Shown: positions 22,591-34,200 of the stretch, piece after piece
How the letters are laid out: each line of letters opens with the position of its first letter
How positions within the stretch are numbered: the stretch's first letter is position 1
Assembly: GCA_032191485.1 (NCBI GenBank)
Contig: JAVDOI010000009.1
Span: 24,870,343-24,934,342 of the forward strand
Reading direction: 5' to 3'
Source: Leptoclinus maculatus
Taxonomy: Eukaryota; Chordata; Actinopteri; Perciformes; Stichaeidae
DNA: 64,000 bases
Notes under the pieces: model-generated
The model's input: the letters and a program-made list of their open reading frames with translations, nothing else
Told to the model about the DNA's origin: nothing
The model's database searches: none
Translations under genes and position numbers: made by a program

Positions 22591-25094
22591 ATGAAGTTCG
22601 GGTTGCTGGTGGTTTTGGCCGTGGCGGTTCTGGTGCCCAGCCTGTCCGAGGGCCGGAAAGTCTCCAGATGCGAGCTGAAAAAATTGCTCGGGGAAGCCAT
22701 CAACCTGCCCAGACGGGTGAAGGAAAAAATCCTGGCAAGGGGTGAGGTTAATAAATGTTGGGTTAGTAGTCTGAGGGGTAGAAATGTCAGCTCAAGTCAT
22801 GAGCTCATGTCTCGAGTCATCAGCATGAATCACTCTGAAAAAAATACAGAGCAGGAAGACCAATAAGAGAAAGACTCTTGTTCCTGTAACCAGGAAGAAA
22901 AAAACCTGCAAAATAGAGGAAGTGACTGACAGCAATGACATGCAAAAAGTAAGAGTAATAAAAAGTGGATTTTAAAAGAATAGATTTTCACTAATTAACA
23001 TATTCTCGCCTTTTTCCTCTTTTGCTTCCTGCCATGTGCTTGCATGACTTTTTCACTGCAGTTATCTGTAACTTGGAAGCAAGGTCCCATCTGAACACCA
23101 ACCTGGTCAGGGGGGATGGCAAATTCAGAACTACAACAACCAGACCAACAACTGCAGTCACCATTCTCTCAACATCACTGACCACCAAGCCAACAACCAC
23201 CGAGCCAACAACCACCAAGCCAACAACCACCGAAACAACAACCACCGAAACAACAACCACCAAGCCAACAACCACCAAGCCAACAACCACCGAAACAACA
23301 ACCACCGAGCCAAAGACTACCAAAACAACAACCACCAAGCCAAGAACCACTGAAACAACAACCAGAGCAATCAGACGAAAGCGTGAGACTGACGCGACCA
23401 GTGAGGAGCTTGACACAGCAGAGCTGGAGAAAGTGTTGATCATGGTAGAAGAAGGCGAGGACGACGGGATGAGCGATGACGGCGAAGAGAGGGAATCGGA
23501 CGGAGAGAGTGAATCGGACGGAGAGAGTGAATCGGATGGAGAGAGTGAATCGGACGGAGAGAGTGAATCGGACGGAGAGAGTGTTTTGGACGAAGAGAGT
23601 GTTTTGGACGAAGAGAGTGTTTCGGACGAAAAAAGTGAATCCGACGAAGAGAGTGTTTCGGGCGAAGAGAGTGATTCGGGTGAAGAGAGTTTTTCGGGCG
23701 AAGAGAGTGTTTCGGGCGAAGAGAGTGATTTGATCAAGGCGATGGAGGATAACATGATGACCAATGAAGACAAAGAGAGTGATTTGGACGAAGAGAGTGA
23801 TTTGGACAAAGAGAGTGATTTGGACGAAGAGAGTGATGAGGACGAAGAGAAGCAGGATGACATCATCAGCGCTGAGAATGAAGAGAGCGATGAGGGGGAT
23901 AGTAAAGAGGAAGACGAGGATGAAGAGGGCGAGGAAGGTGAGAAACGTAAGAAGCGCGACGCCCGTCAGTGGAAGCCCAAAAAGAAGAGGAGATTCGGCT
24001 TTTATGGGCTCTTCCAGCTGTCTGACATGTATCACTGTAAGTCGGGTAATGGCTGGTCTTTTAACATGTGCAGCACAGCCTGCAAAGGTGAGTCTTTGAA
24101 CCAGAGACATACAGAAATTATAATTATTCAAAAACGAGATGTTTTACATTTAAATAACTGTTCCTTCTTTCCCCAGGATCCTTCACCGATGACGACATAA
24201 TGGATGACATTGACTGCTTCGTGGAAACTTATTCCTGGCGGTAAGTTTGCACAGCAAAGTTAAAGTGATGCTTCATCCTCATGGGATACTCCACCCAAAA
24301 CATGATTCTACCATTTTTTACTCAATGCAATGTAAGGGGACATATATTAAGAAAGCAAAAGAATATTTGGTACCAAATAAGAATGAAAATGAGTTATAGA
24401 GCTACATGTGTTTTAGAGGAGCAGCCTGCCCCATAATGTAAATGGAATGTGTTAGTAACAACAGCCATGCTGTTGTTTTGAGTTGTGAGTGAACTGTATT
24501 GCTGAGTAACCTGGACCTCAGAAAGAATATTTGAAAAAATGAAAAATCCAAATATTTACTGTAGTTTTATAATTATTACGGTGGTTTATTTACAGCATAT
24601 AAATACATACATTTACAAGTTTATACAGCCTTCTTAGAAATGCCACATTTGATTTTCAACAAAAAAAGTGATTTGCTCTACAGCTGGCAACAATTGTCAA
24701 AAAGTTAGAGAAAGGTTAGACATTCATACGTCTAACCTAATGAACTGTTTTCTTCTGTGTGTTGGTTTTTGGGGTTTATGCATTTTTTTGTGGAAAGGAA
24801 GGTTTCTTTTATTTTGATTATAGATTTGTGGCTGAAACCTGTGTTGACAGAACCTTCTCTGCATGAAAGGGTTAATAAGGAAGTGATCTCTATTATTGTA
24901 AACAAAAACGGAACATTATAACCTTCATGAAGGGAGGATTTACTGCAGGACACATGCTGCTTACTGACTAACTAATAACTGCTGTTTTAACTCATTATTT
25001 CACTGTTTCCCATCTAAACAGGACTGTATTGAGGAAATCCCTTCCTCGGTGTAAAAGACTCAACCTCCGCAAGTTCTTTGGAAAATGTAAATGA
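22591..25094 (+). CDS. Secreted C-type lysozyme/alpha-lactalbumin-fold protein with mucin-like and acidic insert
   Basis: Coding exons 22591-22741, 23062-24087, 24177-24240 and 25022-25094 join in phases 1,1,2 for 437 residues. Introns sit at the lysozyme gene's usual places. Residues 1-21 are a signal peptide; mature RKVSRCELKKLL resembles lysozyme. Eight cysteines (27, 53, 376, 387, 391, 406, 424, 436) have lysozyme spacing apart from the insert. The catalytic Glu35 site is Arg58 and the Asp52 site is Phe364, so muramidase activity is unlikely. The calcium loop FTDDDIMDDI (395-404) keeps the alpha-lactalbumin aspartates. The insert has Thr-rich TTKPTTTE-type repeats (about 74-154), then an acidic ESDGES/VLDEES repeat tract (159-349) bracketed by RRKR158 and KRKKR349, both furin-type sites. 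The basic C-terminal chain is 350-437. AATAAA lies at 25214. Role unknown: perhaps a cationic defence protein with an acidic pro-region, or a calcium-binding matrix protein. Confidence 0.88.
23130..23370 (+). repeat. In-frame Thr-rich (ACAACCACC) coding repeat
   Basis: Tandem units of 'aagccaacaaccacc' and 'gaaacaacaaccacc' in the second coding exon encode KPTTT/ETTTT pentads, potential O-glycosylation sites. It remains in frame throughout. Confidence 0.9.
23493..23840 (+). repeat. In-frame acidic coding repeat (GAGAGTGAATCGGACGGA)
   Basis: 18-base and 15-base units encode ESDG-ES, VLDE-ES, VSGE-ES and DLDE-ES. Variation at the first codons of each unit shows ongoing expansion with preserved frame. 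The reverse strand also stays open, giving false frames. Confidence 0.9.
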
Positions 25095-25219
25095 GCAGCG
25101 GACACATTTTCTACATGATGTCACACCAACAATGATTTCCACCTCGTTGTTTATCTCCCAGACATTGTGAAGCATTTTACATTTTCTCACTAATTAATCT
25201 GTGATATTTCTTTAATAAA

Positions 25220-27454
25220 GTAATTTGTTTTAGTTTGTTTGTGGGTGAATTCGCCTCAAAACATCACCAGTGATGAAAGTTGAACCGTATCTCAATAATT
25301 TCAATAGTTTTGATGATATTGTTGTATCACTTTAATCTACCTTAAAACATATTTGGTGAGCAGGAAATACAAAAAAGTATGATTACTGTATCTTTTGCTA
25401 TATCTTACAATAAAGATGTTTTTCTGCATATTTGTGTTTAGGAACATGTTTACTATGAGAACACTGACTGATCAAAGTTAGATCTTTTCTGGTCAGACTA
25501 TTAATTCTGACAACATAAAGTAATAATTAACAATCAGGAACGCTCTAACAGGCCTCATGGATCTCTTTACTGTCCATTTCAGAAATGTAACTTCTGGGCC
25601 ACCTTTCCACTGCTGCGATATTAAACCCTGTTTCCCAGTTTAAGGATTCAAGGTTTTATTATCATTATACAATACAGGATTAGATAATGATCGGTCTATT
25701 TGACTCTAAATCGACCATCATTTACTAAATGAACATCATGCTGTATTGAAGAAGACTTGAAACTAAACTTAAACTTAAACTTTATTATCATCGTCATATA
25801 TATATATACAGTATATATATATATATATATATATACATACAGTATATATATATATACATATATCATTTGTTGAACCTTTTATTCGTTTACAGTTATATTA
25901 ACCAAGGTTACACTTAGAAACAAAATGTGTGCAGATTTAAATAGTAGCAGCTTCCTGTTTCGGTGTCAAGTGTTTCACAACAATGCAGCCTATAACAACC
26001 TGTAAATAACAGCTGATTCCAAACTTTGACAACAGCTTCCATCTGAACTGAGTATCTGGGCTCAGTGACAGCAGGAGGCTGTGAGACGATGTGGCTCACT
26101 TTCCCTTTTTCTGCTCCTTTACACACAACCTATTCTCTTCTGATCAGCCTGGAGAACTATAACAGCTTAAGTATTTAAAGTAAAAAGATACATTAAAAAA
26201 GTTCTGGATCCACAGCTATTCATGGCCTAATTCATTGTTTGAATTCAAGCCTTCTTGCTCAAACTAATTTAAATTTAAATTTAAAGTGGAAATATGTTTC
26301 ACCCTTAAAGACTCCTTGAAAACCATTAATAAAATAGGGAGACCCTTTCAGAACTTGTACTTTTGGATTTGTTTTCTGTGTATTTGTTTAGTTTGTCTAC
26401 TTCAGGGGGCTTGGTGGCTCGTGGGCATTACTAGGTTGCTTCTGATGGGGGGAAACCTAACAGGCCCTGAACTCGTGTACATTTTCTTTTGTGCTTATAA
26501 ATCTGTGCAAGACTGCAACAAAGATATTTGGGGGAAAAGAAAGTTCAATAAAAGAGCCTTAATGGAAAAAAAAAATATATTTTTTTGCTGAAACTAGTTG
26601 TTCCCCTGCTCACCTTTCACATTGCTATTCACTGCTGTCACATTGCCGACATCTGATCCTCTGAAATAATTAATATGTTGTGATTACGTGAGAAGTTAAA
26701 TGGTGTCACCTTACCTGGTTTAGTGTCTCAGGCCCTAAGTCTTTTCAACAGCACGAAGGCGTGACCTGTAAATGAGAAAAGATGTCTTCAGGTAGACGTT
26801 TTCAGTTCAACTTCAGCTTATAAAATAAATCGGAGCAAAAAATAACAACAATATCAACGTTGTTGCTAATCATTGACATATCCCAGCCTCTGATAATCTC
26901 CCCTAAAGGTATATGGAAACAAATTCATTGTTAGTGGGGTTTTTCATAAAAAACAAAAGTCACATTATGTAAACAGATTTAAGGGGTTAAAATCCCCAAA
27001 ATAAACAAACACTTGGGTGATCACCAAAGTCATGATCCTGAATGTCTGAATCAAATGTCCTCATCAAACTGTTGATATTTCAGTCAGTATTTGTTCAGAG
27101 AGAGTGATTGTTTGTCAAAAGGCAACACAATGAAGACTTGTCTGCGACAGTAACAGAGTAAAGTTTGACCTCTAGTGGTGACAAGTCAGAACAGCTACAA
27201 CCACAACATAACTCCAGCAGTATTATCGGCTTTTTTAACTCTTGTGCCTCACTTTAAAAAAAAGTTGCTCTGATGTCGCTAGAGGACAAAAATGTCTGTG
27301 TCAAAAAACAGCTATAAAAGTATTATATATAAATATTTTTTTCCACTTTCACCGTGTTAAATATTTCAACCAACATCAGTCCTGATCATAACTCCTGACT
27401 TTTCCTCTGTTACCACCAGCAGCTTGACATTTTAGTTTTTTTTTAGTAAAATTA
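25220..27454. other. Intergenic DNA after the lysozyme-fold gene
   Basis: AT-rich. It holds a (TA)n microsatellite (25797-25862) and a dispersed repeat phrase 'tttactaaatgaacatcatg' (25721-25740) shared with 42033-42052. No exon could be supported; the 101-codon plus frame at 26286-26591 has no recognised similarity. Confidence 0.5.
25797..25862. repeat. (TA)n microsatellite, interrupted
   Basis: TATA-rich runs broken by 'cagta' and 'catacagta'. Confidence 0.9.
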
Positions 27455-27506
27455 AAACTATTCGATGGGTTGCAATGAAATTTGCTACAGACATTCATGG
27501 TGCCCA
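27455..27506 (+). repeat. Left fragment of dispersed repeat family C
   Basis: 'gggttgcaatgaaatttgct' and 'acagacattcatggtgccca' belong to the unit that continues, apparently after an insertion, at about 29972. Confidence 0.65.
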
Positions 27507-28150
27507 GGGGTGTATCTAGGATTCAAAGAAAGGGGGGGCTTAGCCCCAAGGGGAGTGGCATGTTTGCGCAATTTTTTTTGGGGCCCATTTGGGGCCGCGG
27601 ATATCCATTGTTTCAGACAGTTCATAGATTGGTTCAATCAGAAAGAGTGTGATTTTGCTCTGTAGTTTTGCTTTACACTGTTAACATAGCCCACTACAAT
27701 ATTCCCTTTCATTTGCCTCAAGTAAACCTAAATTTAAGCAGGTAACAATCGTTAACAACTACAGATAGCCACATTCTGTAACTACCTGCACTTACAATTT
27801 CACTCCGTGCATCATTTACTTTGAGCTAAACTCCTTGGCTATAATCCTGTCGTTGACGAGAGACGTTACTTGGCAGAGTGAGAAAGCCAGCGCAGCAGCC
27901 TCCCCAAGGTCCTAGTGCCCGGGTTTATATCGTTAAGTATGATGATAGGCTATTGGATTGTAATTTGAAGGGGGAGAAAACATACAAACCAGAACGCACG
28001 TACATATGTAGCATGTTAGAGTTATAAATAACTTGTCCATGTGAGAAACAATAGTTTAATTTAATGACATCACCAAAATAAAAATATATATATTTTTTTA
28101 AATCCAATAATGCCAAATTATTTGGGGGGACTGAAGAACATTTTAGGGGG
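27507..28150. mobile_element. hAT-like DNA transposon remnant
   Basis: 'caggggtgtatctaggattc' followed by G-runs and 'ggcttagccccaagggga' resembles the 5' end of hAT-superfamily elements (terminal CAGGGG). G-rich phrases at about 28118-28155 ('ggggggactgaagaac', 'taggggggcttc') may be internal or the far end. No transposase frame is present. Assignment is tentative. Confidence 0.35.
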
Positions 28151-28608
28151 GCTTCTGGTTATTAGTATTAGTTACTATTATTAAGTACAGTGATCATGTG
28201 AACAGACACAAACGTATCAAAAGTCTCTCCAGCTGTTAAAGCCGACTGACAGCTGATCCAGCTGTGATCAGCTGATCCTCCATCATCAGAAACAGACGTT
28301 GCTTCACGTGACGCAACTGAGGAAAGGACGTCTCATGTATCTTAAAACATATTTCCTTGGGTACATCTCAAGTCTCTTAATTGCGTCCCCGTTTCCCTCA
28401 CTTGGCTCCTTTCCTTGTGTCTTAGTCCCTCCCACCAGGGATGCATGGAGAGACGCAAGGAAACCATGCGAGGAGAGAGGAAACGAGGAAATATGTTTTA
28501 AGAGACATGAGACGTCCTTTTATGAAGTATTTTCATAAGGATGAAAAATGCAAGTAGTTCCTAATGTTGCTTTGTATTGAAGTTCATATCAAACCTTATC
28601 AATCGTAG

Positions 28609-28631
28609 GGGGGCGGGGGGGGGGGGGGGGG
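28609..28631. repeat. Poly-G tract
   Basis: A run of G with one C interruption, potentially G-quadruplex forming. Similar G-runs occur at 8484-8500 and 40541-40557. Confidence 0.9.
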
Positions 28632-28861
28632 TATGAAATGATGTGTAGATATATAGAAATTAAATCTATACCATTTTATTATTAGAAATGTTTTATGAAG
28701 CAAACAAAGGAGAGATTATAATCATTGTTTTGATACTTTGTTTTATAATTTTATCAAGAAAAAAACGGAAATTCAGAAATGCCATGTTTTTGTTTGTTTT
28801 CCGTTTTAAACCAAAAACGACAAAACGAGAGAACCAAAGTCAAATAAATCCCTCATCCATT

Positions 28862-29969
28862 TATGTCTCTGGTCTCTGGTCTCTGTGCCTGGTCTCTGGT
28901 CTCTGGTCTCTGGTCTCTGGTCTCTGGTCTCTGGTCTCTGGTCTCTGGTCTCTGGTCTCTGATCTCTGATCTCTGGTCTCTGGTCTCTGGTCTCTGGTCT
29001 CTGGTCTCTGGTCTCTGATCTCTGATCTCTGGTCTCTGGTCTCTGGTCTCTGGTCTCTGTGCCTGGTCCTCTGTCCCTGGTCTCTGTCTCTGGTCTCTTT
29101 CTCTGGTCTCTGGTCTCTGTGCCTGGTCCTCTGTCTCTGGTCTCTGTGCCTGGTCCTCTGTCCCTGGTCTCTGTCTCTGGTCTCTGGTCTCTGTGCCTGG
29201 TCCTCTGTGCCTGGTCCTCTGTCTCTGGTCTCTGGTCTCTGGTCTCTGGTCTCTGGTCTCTGGTCTCTGGTCTCTGGTCTCTGGTCTCTGTGCCTGGTCT
29301 CTGTCTCTGGTCCTCTGTCCCTGGTCTCTGTCTCTGGTCTCTGTGCCTGGTCTCTGGTCTCTGGTCTCTGGTCTCTGGTCTCTGGTCTCTGGTCTCTGGT
29401 CTCTGTGCCTGGTCCTCTGTCCCTGGTCTCTGTCTCTGGTCTCTGTCTCTGGTCTCTTTCTCTGGTCTCTGTGCCTGGTCTCTGTCTCTGGTCTCTGTCT
29501 CTGGTCTCTGTGCCTGGTCCTCTGTCCCTGGTCTCTGTCTCTGGTCTCTGTCTCTGGTCTCTTTCTCTGGTCTCTGGTCTCTGTGCCTGGTCCTCTGTAT
29601 CTGGTCTCTGTGCCTGGTCCTCTGTCCCTGGTCTCTGTCTCTGTCTCTGGTCTCTGGTCTCTGTGCCTGGTCCTCTGTCTCTGGTCTCTGGTCTCTGGTC
29701 TCTGGTCTCTGGTCTCTGGTCTCTGGTCTCTGGTCTCTGGTCTCTGGTATCTGGTCCTCTGTCTCTGGTCTCTGGTCTCTGGTCTCTGGTCTCTGGTCTC
29801 TGGTCTCTGGTCCTCTGTCTCTGGTCTCTGGTCTCTGGTCTCTGGTCTCTGGTCTCTGGTCTCTGGTCTCTGGTCTCTGGTCCTCTGTCTCTGGTCTCTG
29901 GTCTCTGGTCTCTGGTCTCTGGTCTCTGGTCTCTGGTCTCTGGTCTCTGGTCTCTGGTCTCTGTGCCTG
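28862..29969. repeat. GGTCTCT heptamer satellite, about 1.1 kb
   Basis: The plus strand is a near-continuous array of the 7-base unit ctggtct. Variant words (ctgtgcctggt, ctctgtccctggt, tctttctctggt) recur in higher-order blocks. Since 7 is not a multiple of 3, every frame reads the same cyclic heptapeptide (LVSGLWS forward, RPETRDQ reverse). Neither peptide cycle contains a stop, so several frames of 250-416 codons arise by arithmetic alone. It is not a gene. Confidence 0.97.
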
Positions 29970-30360
29970 GGCCCAAAGGATGAATCACAATGATTTAGGT
30001 GATTCCTTGGCTGTTCAATCCTACTGACCTTAGTCACCCTCTGACTTTCTCCTCTAGCGCCACCGTGAGTTTGGCTTTTTGTTCCTTTAGTAAAATGTCT
30101 CAACTACTGTTGGATGGATTCACTCAAAATGTGGTCCAGTCATTCATGATCCCCAGAGGATGAATCCTACTGACTCTGGTGATCACTGGACTTTTCCTCT
30201 AGTGCCACCAGAAGCTTTTCAATTGTTGGCTTTTAGTGAAATAATTTGACAAAAATTCAATGGATTGGAATGAAATTTGACAGATATTCATGGTCCCCAA
30301 AGGACAAATCCTAATGATTTTGTTGATTCCTTAACTTTTCCTCTAGCGCCACCAGCATGT
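29970..30360 (+). repeat. Dispersed repeat family C, tandem units
   Basis: About two and a half degenerate units of roughly 120 bases share 'ggatgaatcctactgac', 'cttttcctctagtgccacca' and 'tggattggaatgaaattt'. Related pieces occur at 27455-27506 and 57710-58345. Confidence 0.75.
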
Positions 30361-31219
30361 CAAAGTTTTCACTTATATAGACGACCGCATTTTAGCCACA
30401 TTAAAATAAATGTAATGTCAATGTATGAGCTGTAGGTGGCGACAAACACCAGCTTTATTTTCTTAGGTACTGATTTACCTGCAAAAAACAGAACAACCGG
30501 AAACTAAAGGATTTTGCCCTCACAATAATCTATCTATCATTTGTGCTAGTGTTGAATTATAAAGACTACTTTTATTTGTATATTATGCATTATTTACCGG
30601 GTTTATTTTTAATTTTTTCTCTGGAGTCCTGGAGTCTTTTTTTTGTATATATGTATCCATATACTGTATGTATATATACATTTCTATTCATTTTATTTTA
30701 TTATTATTATTATTATGTAGATATAGATTGTGTGTGTACTCTGGCCTCTCTAAATACAAATGAAGTGTCACTTTGTACTCGATTTATGAAATTATTTGTT
30801 TATTTCTTTTGTTTTTTTCTTTTTAATTTATTAATTTAATAGTTTATTCATCCACCTCTTCATCTCTCCATTCATTCATCTCTTTTGTCCTGACATATCT
30901 AAAAAAAAAAAACTAAAACAACAACTTTATTTTGAAGAAGAGAACCGTACTGTGATGACTGCCGGTTACGTCATCAAGGTGTGTTTTTCATAATAGGTTG
31001 GGCAGGTGCATCGGTTTTTTTTCTCACTGCACCCACGCGCTCGGGCTGAAGGATGACTGTTTACCGAGTCAGTAGAGTTTCTACGGAATATTAAGAAGGA
31101 AACCAGGAACTGACGTGACAGAAAAACTCCACATGCTGTTGCGACAAGTCTGCGTGTCTAATGTGTTTCTAAATAAGACTCGTTGTGTTTTTATTCGTTG
31201 AGTTTCACGGGCTGAAAAC
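30361..31219 (+). promoter_or_regulatory. Upstream region and 5' UTR of ifngr1
   Basis: AT-rich up to about 30940. Two ACGTCA/TGACGT-type CRE-like words follow (ttacgtcatc at 30965-30974; actgacgtgac at 31110-31120), along with an AP-1-like gagtcag at 31066-31072. The start site is unknown, and the functional assignment of the sites is inference from motif alone. Confidence 0.35.
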
Positions 31220-34200
31220 ATGCTGCTTGGTGTTGCGTTCACGGTCCTGCTCCTTCAGATCAGCCGAGTTTCTGCAGGTAAGTGGCTAAACTCACTAACA
31301 ACACACTGCATGCTATGTTTATGATCTTAAAATTATGACGGATTTGTTTTGTGTCTGGGGGTCTTCACATGCTTCTGTTAAACTAGGATACTGTTTTAGA
31401 ACATTACATATTTTCAGAATCAGAAAAAACATCCATGCTTGTGATTAGTGCTAAAACTCTGTTTAATCCGTTATTTAAACACTCATTAGACTCGTTGTTC
31501 TTGACAGTGGTGGAAGAAGGATTTAAATCTGTAAACTGCAATTTGACTGTTTGAATTGAGAAGGACAATTCTAGTTTCTAAATACTTCAGACTTTTGACA
31601 TTTTCTAGATGTTACGAACAACATTTGTTAATTGATTCATCAGATAACGATTGATGGATAAGTCCATAATGAAAATAATTGTTCTTTTTTTGTTCCTCGG
31701 AGGGAATAACGCTTTAGCTCCGACTTTTATGATAATTTGAGTGACACTGCATATAAATGGAGAGTTATCGATGTGGTTCAGGTCCAGAGGTTGTTTATAA
31801 CGCACACTCATGAGTCAAACTTAGTGAAACAAAGGTTGTGAAACATGTCCGTGTGTTTGCAGAGCCTATTGTGAAAGAAAGCGTCATTTACTTGATTGAT
31901 AATATTGGATCAAACTGATTAATGATATCAATTTCAGATTAGAAAATAATGACAAATGTCTGATCATGTAATCACCTTCTACGTAAATGGACTTTGTGGT
32001 AACACTTTCTATGACGTCCATATCTATAACACGTTATATACATGTCTTATAATCTGATAATAGCGCTGTATAATATAGTTATGAGCACTCACAATATTCA
32101 TAATGCTTTACAACCATAATCATAACGCATTGTAAAGCATTTTAATTTCATTTTCTGAATGCTTCATAATTGCTGGTCACTCACTGGCTTTTTGTTGCTG
32201 GATCATAGTTTACAATAATTCCAATAGTTGTAATACATTATAATCTTGTATAAATCAATATAATCTCTGTTATTATGCATTATAATGTGATTATAAATTA
32301 ATCTTAGTGGTATTTGTTTTTACTTAAAGCAAACAATTAGAGCAATTTATAATCACATTGTAATGCATTATGAATAGATTATTATGCATTACAACTATTG
32401 AGATTATAATGCACTATGATTCTTGTCAAATTGATTTATAGAATAGTAATAGTATATATTCTTGTGCACTTTAAGTAAAGAGCTGCTTTTCCTGGTTTGT
32501 TCTCGGCTCCATTGAAGAGGAATTTAAATTCTGCAGCAGTTTAATGACAGACAACAGTTTGTTTCAAAGGTTAATAATGATGATAATAATATTTTTTTTT
32601 GTATAGCATATTTTATTCAGACTATGAAGTGCTCTACCTCTTTAAAAATGAATAGAAAAACAGAAAACCTTCCTTTTTACAGATAAAATAAATATTAGTG
32701 GCAGGAAGAACGCATGCATTTTGCACTTACGATGAATACGAGCTGGACAAAATTTTACATGAAAAAAATGTAAATGAATAAATAATAAGCGAGTGTTTTT
32801 TACTTGACACAAAGCCGGCCCATTAATAATTGATGTTGCTGTGGAAGAACTCGGTCCGGCCAACGCCACCTCATCCAACATACGAGTATCCGACATACGT
32901 GTTGTAATTGTGACTCAGATTTTTCTAAAAACTTCAATAAGCACGACTGGATCAATTAAAATGGAATATCCCTTTTCACCTGTCTCCTCTTGAAAAGCTC
33001 TTTGGGTTTAGGAAACGGACATTCAAAACGTTTTACCACACCCATCTCACGCTCACTTTGACTACCAAGTGAAGTCAGAACAGGTGCGACAGTAGCTCTG
33101 GTGGAATGCTGAAGAGCAGCCAGAAAGGTACATACCTGTTGGGGTTGTTGTACTTTTACTTCCTTATTGTTGTCACAGCGCCGTCATGATGTAGGACAAA
33201 AGGCGAAAGCATTAAAGGTGTGTCCGAGAATTAACACGTCTGCTCAGATATGCTTTGATTTGCTTGGATGTATTATGACATGCATGATATAATTTACCAA
33301 AAAATAAGTGAAATACGATTAAATAAACTCAGTTTTCTTTATTTCCTGTATGACGTTCTTAACCACGAGTAAGGGTGTAAGAAACTATATATAATTAATT
33401 TATGTTTAGTGGTACTGTATCGATTCTCAAAAACACTGCACTGGTTTTTAATGAATAGTTAACATGCAAAGATTCATAACAGACGGCGGCTCAGATTAAT
33501 ATGAAAGTAGCAGTATGTTGTGATTAATGCAGATCCCGCTGCTGCATTAGATAGTATGGCGGTGTGCCTTTTATACTACGACTGTTTCTCTAAAATGATA
33601 TTTTTTGAAAGTTGTAATACATCACAATGTATTGAATTGTAGCCTCCACATCATGATGCGTATAGTGACTCTGAGCACTTACTGGAATACTGCAGAAGCA
33701 TTACGTTTGTTCGCTGTTCAAGCTGTTCAGTTTCATGTCTGTGCATTCAGTAGAGAAGGTTAGCTTAGCTTAGCACAGAAACCAGCTGATGCTGCTAACA
33801 TTGGATTACACTTTGGTTCTACTTTACTGACAGTGTGTGTACATTTACTGAAGTACTGGGCTTGAGTTCAAATTCAAGGTACTTTTAAGGCTATTTCCAA
33901 TCTATGCAACTTTATACTTTTCCTCCACTACATCTCGGAGGTAAATGTTTTTTTTATTTCTATCTTTATTTACTTGTCAGATTCCCTTCCTGTCCAGTGA
34001 AAACATCGTATCTCCAGATGTGTTATGCAGTCTCACACAACAATAATTCCACCCTTCATAAAGGTTACAATGTTCAGAAATGAGTTTCTTCTGCAGAGAT
34101 AAAACTTGAACTTCTATTTCTCTTCACAGGGGAGTTTGATTTCCCTCCCGTTGATCTGAAGGAGGAGGATTCGGTGGTCGTAGTGAGTTTCACCCCCCCC

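Noticed and set aside
22991..24131. Minus-strand frames of 291 and 318 codons opposite the lysozyme-fold gene
   Set aside because: They are shadows of in-frame coding repeats on the plus strand; the plus strand has splice sites, signal peptide and conserved cysteines.
23030..24140. Possibility that the acidic/Thr-rich exon is a separate gene such as a mucin or biomineralisation protein
   Set aside because: Both exon ends splice in phase to lysozyme-type exons, and the cysteine set is complete only when the four exons are joined.
26286..26591. 101-codon plus-strand frame after the lysozyme-fold gene
   Set aside because: AT-rich, biased composition, no similarity, ends in an A-rich run.
28853..30103. 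Open frames of 250-416 codons on both strands (RPETRDQ and LVSGLWS repeats)
   Set aside because: They follow from a 7-base satellite that reads the same in every frame; there is no start context, splice signal or non-repetitive domain.
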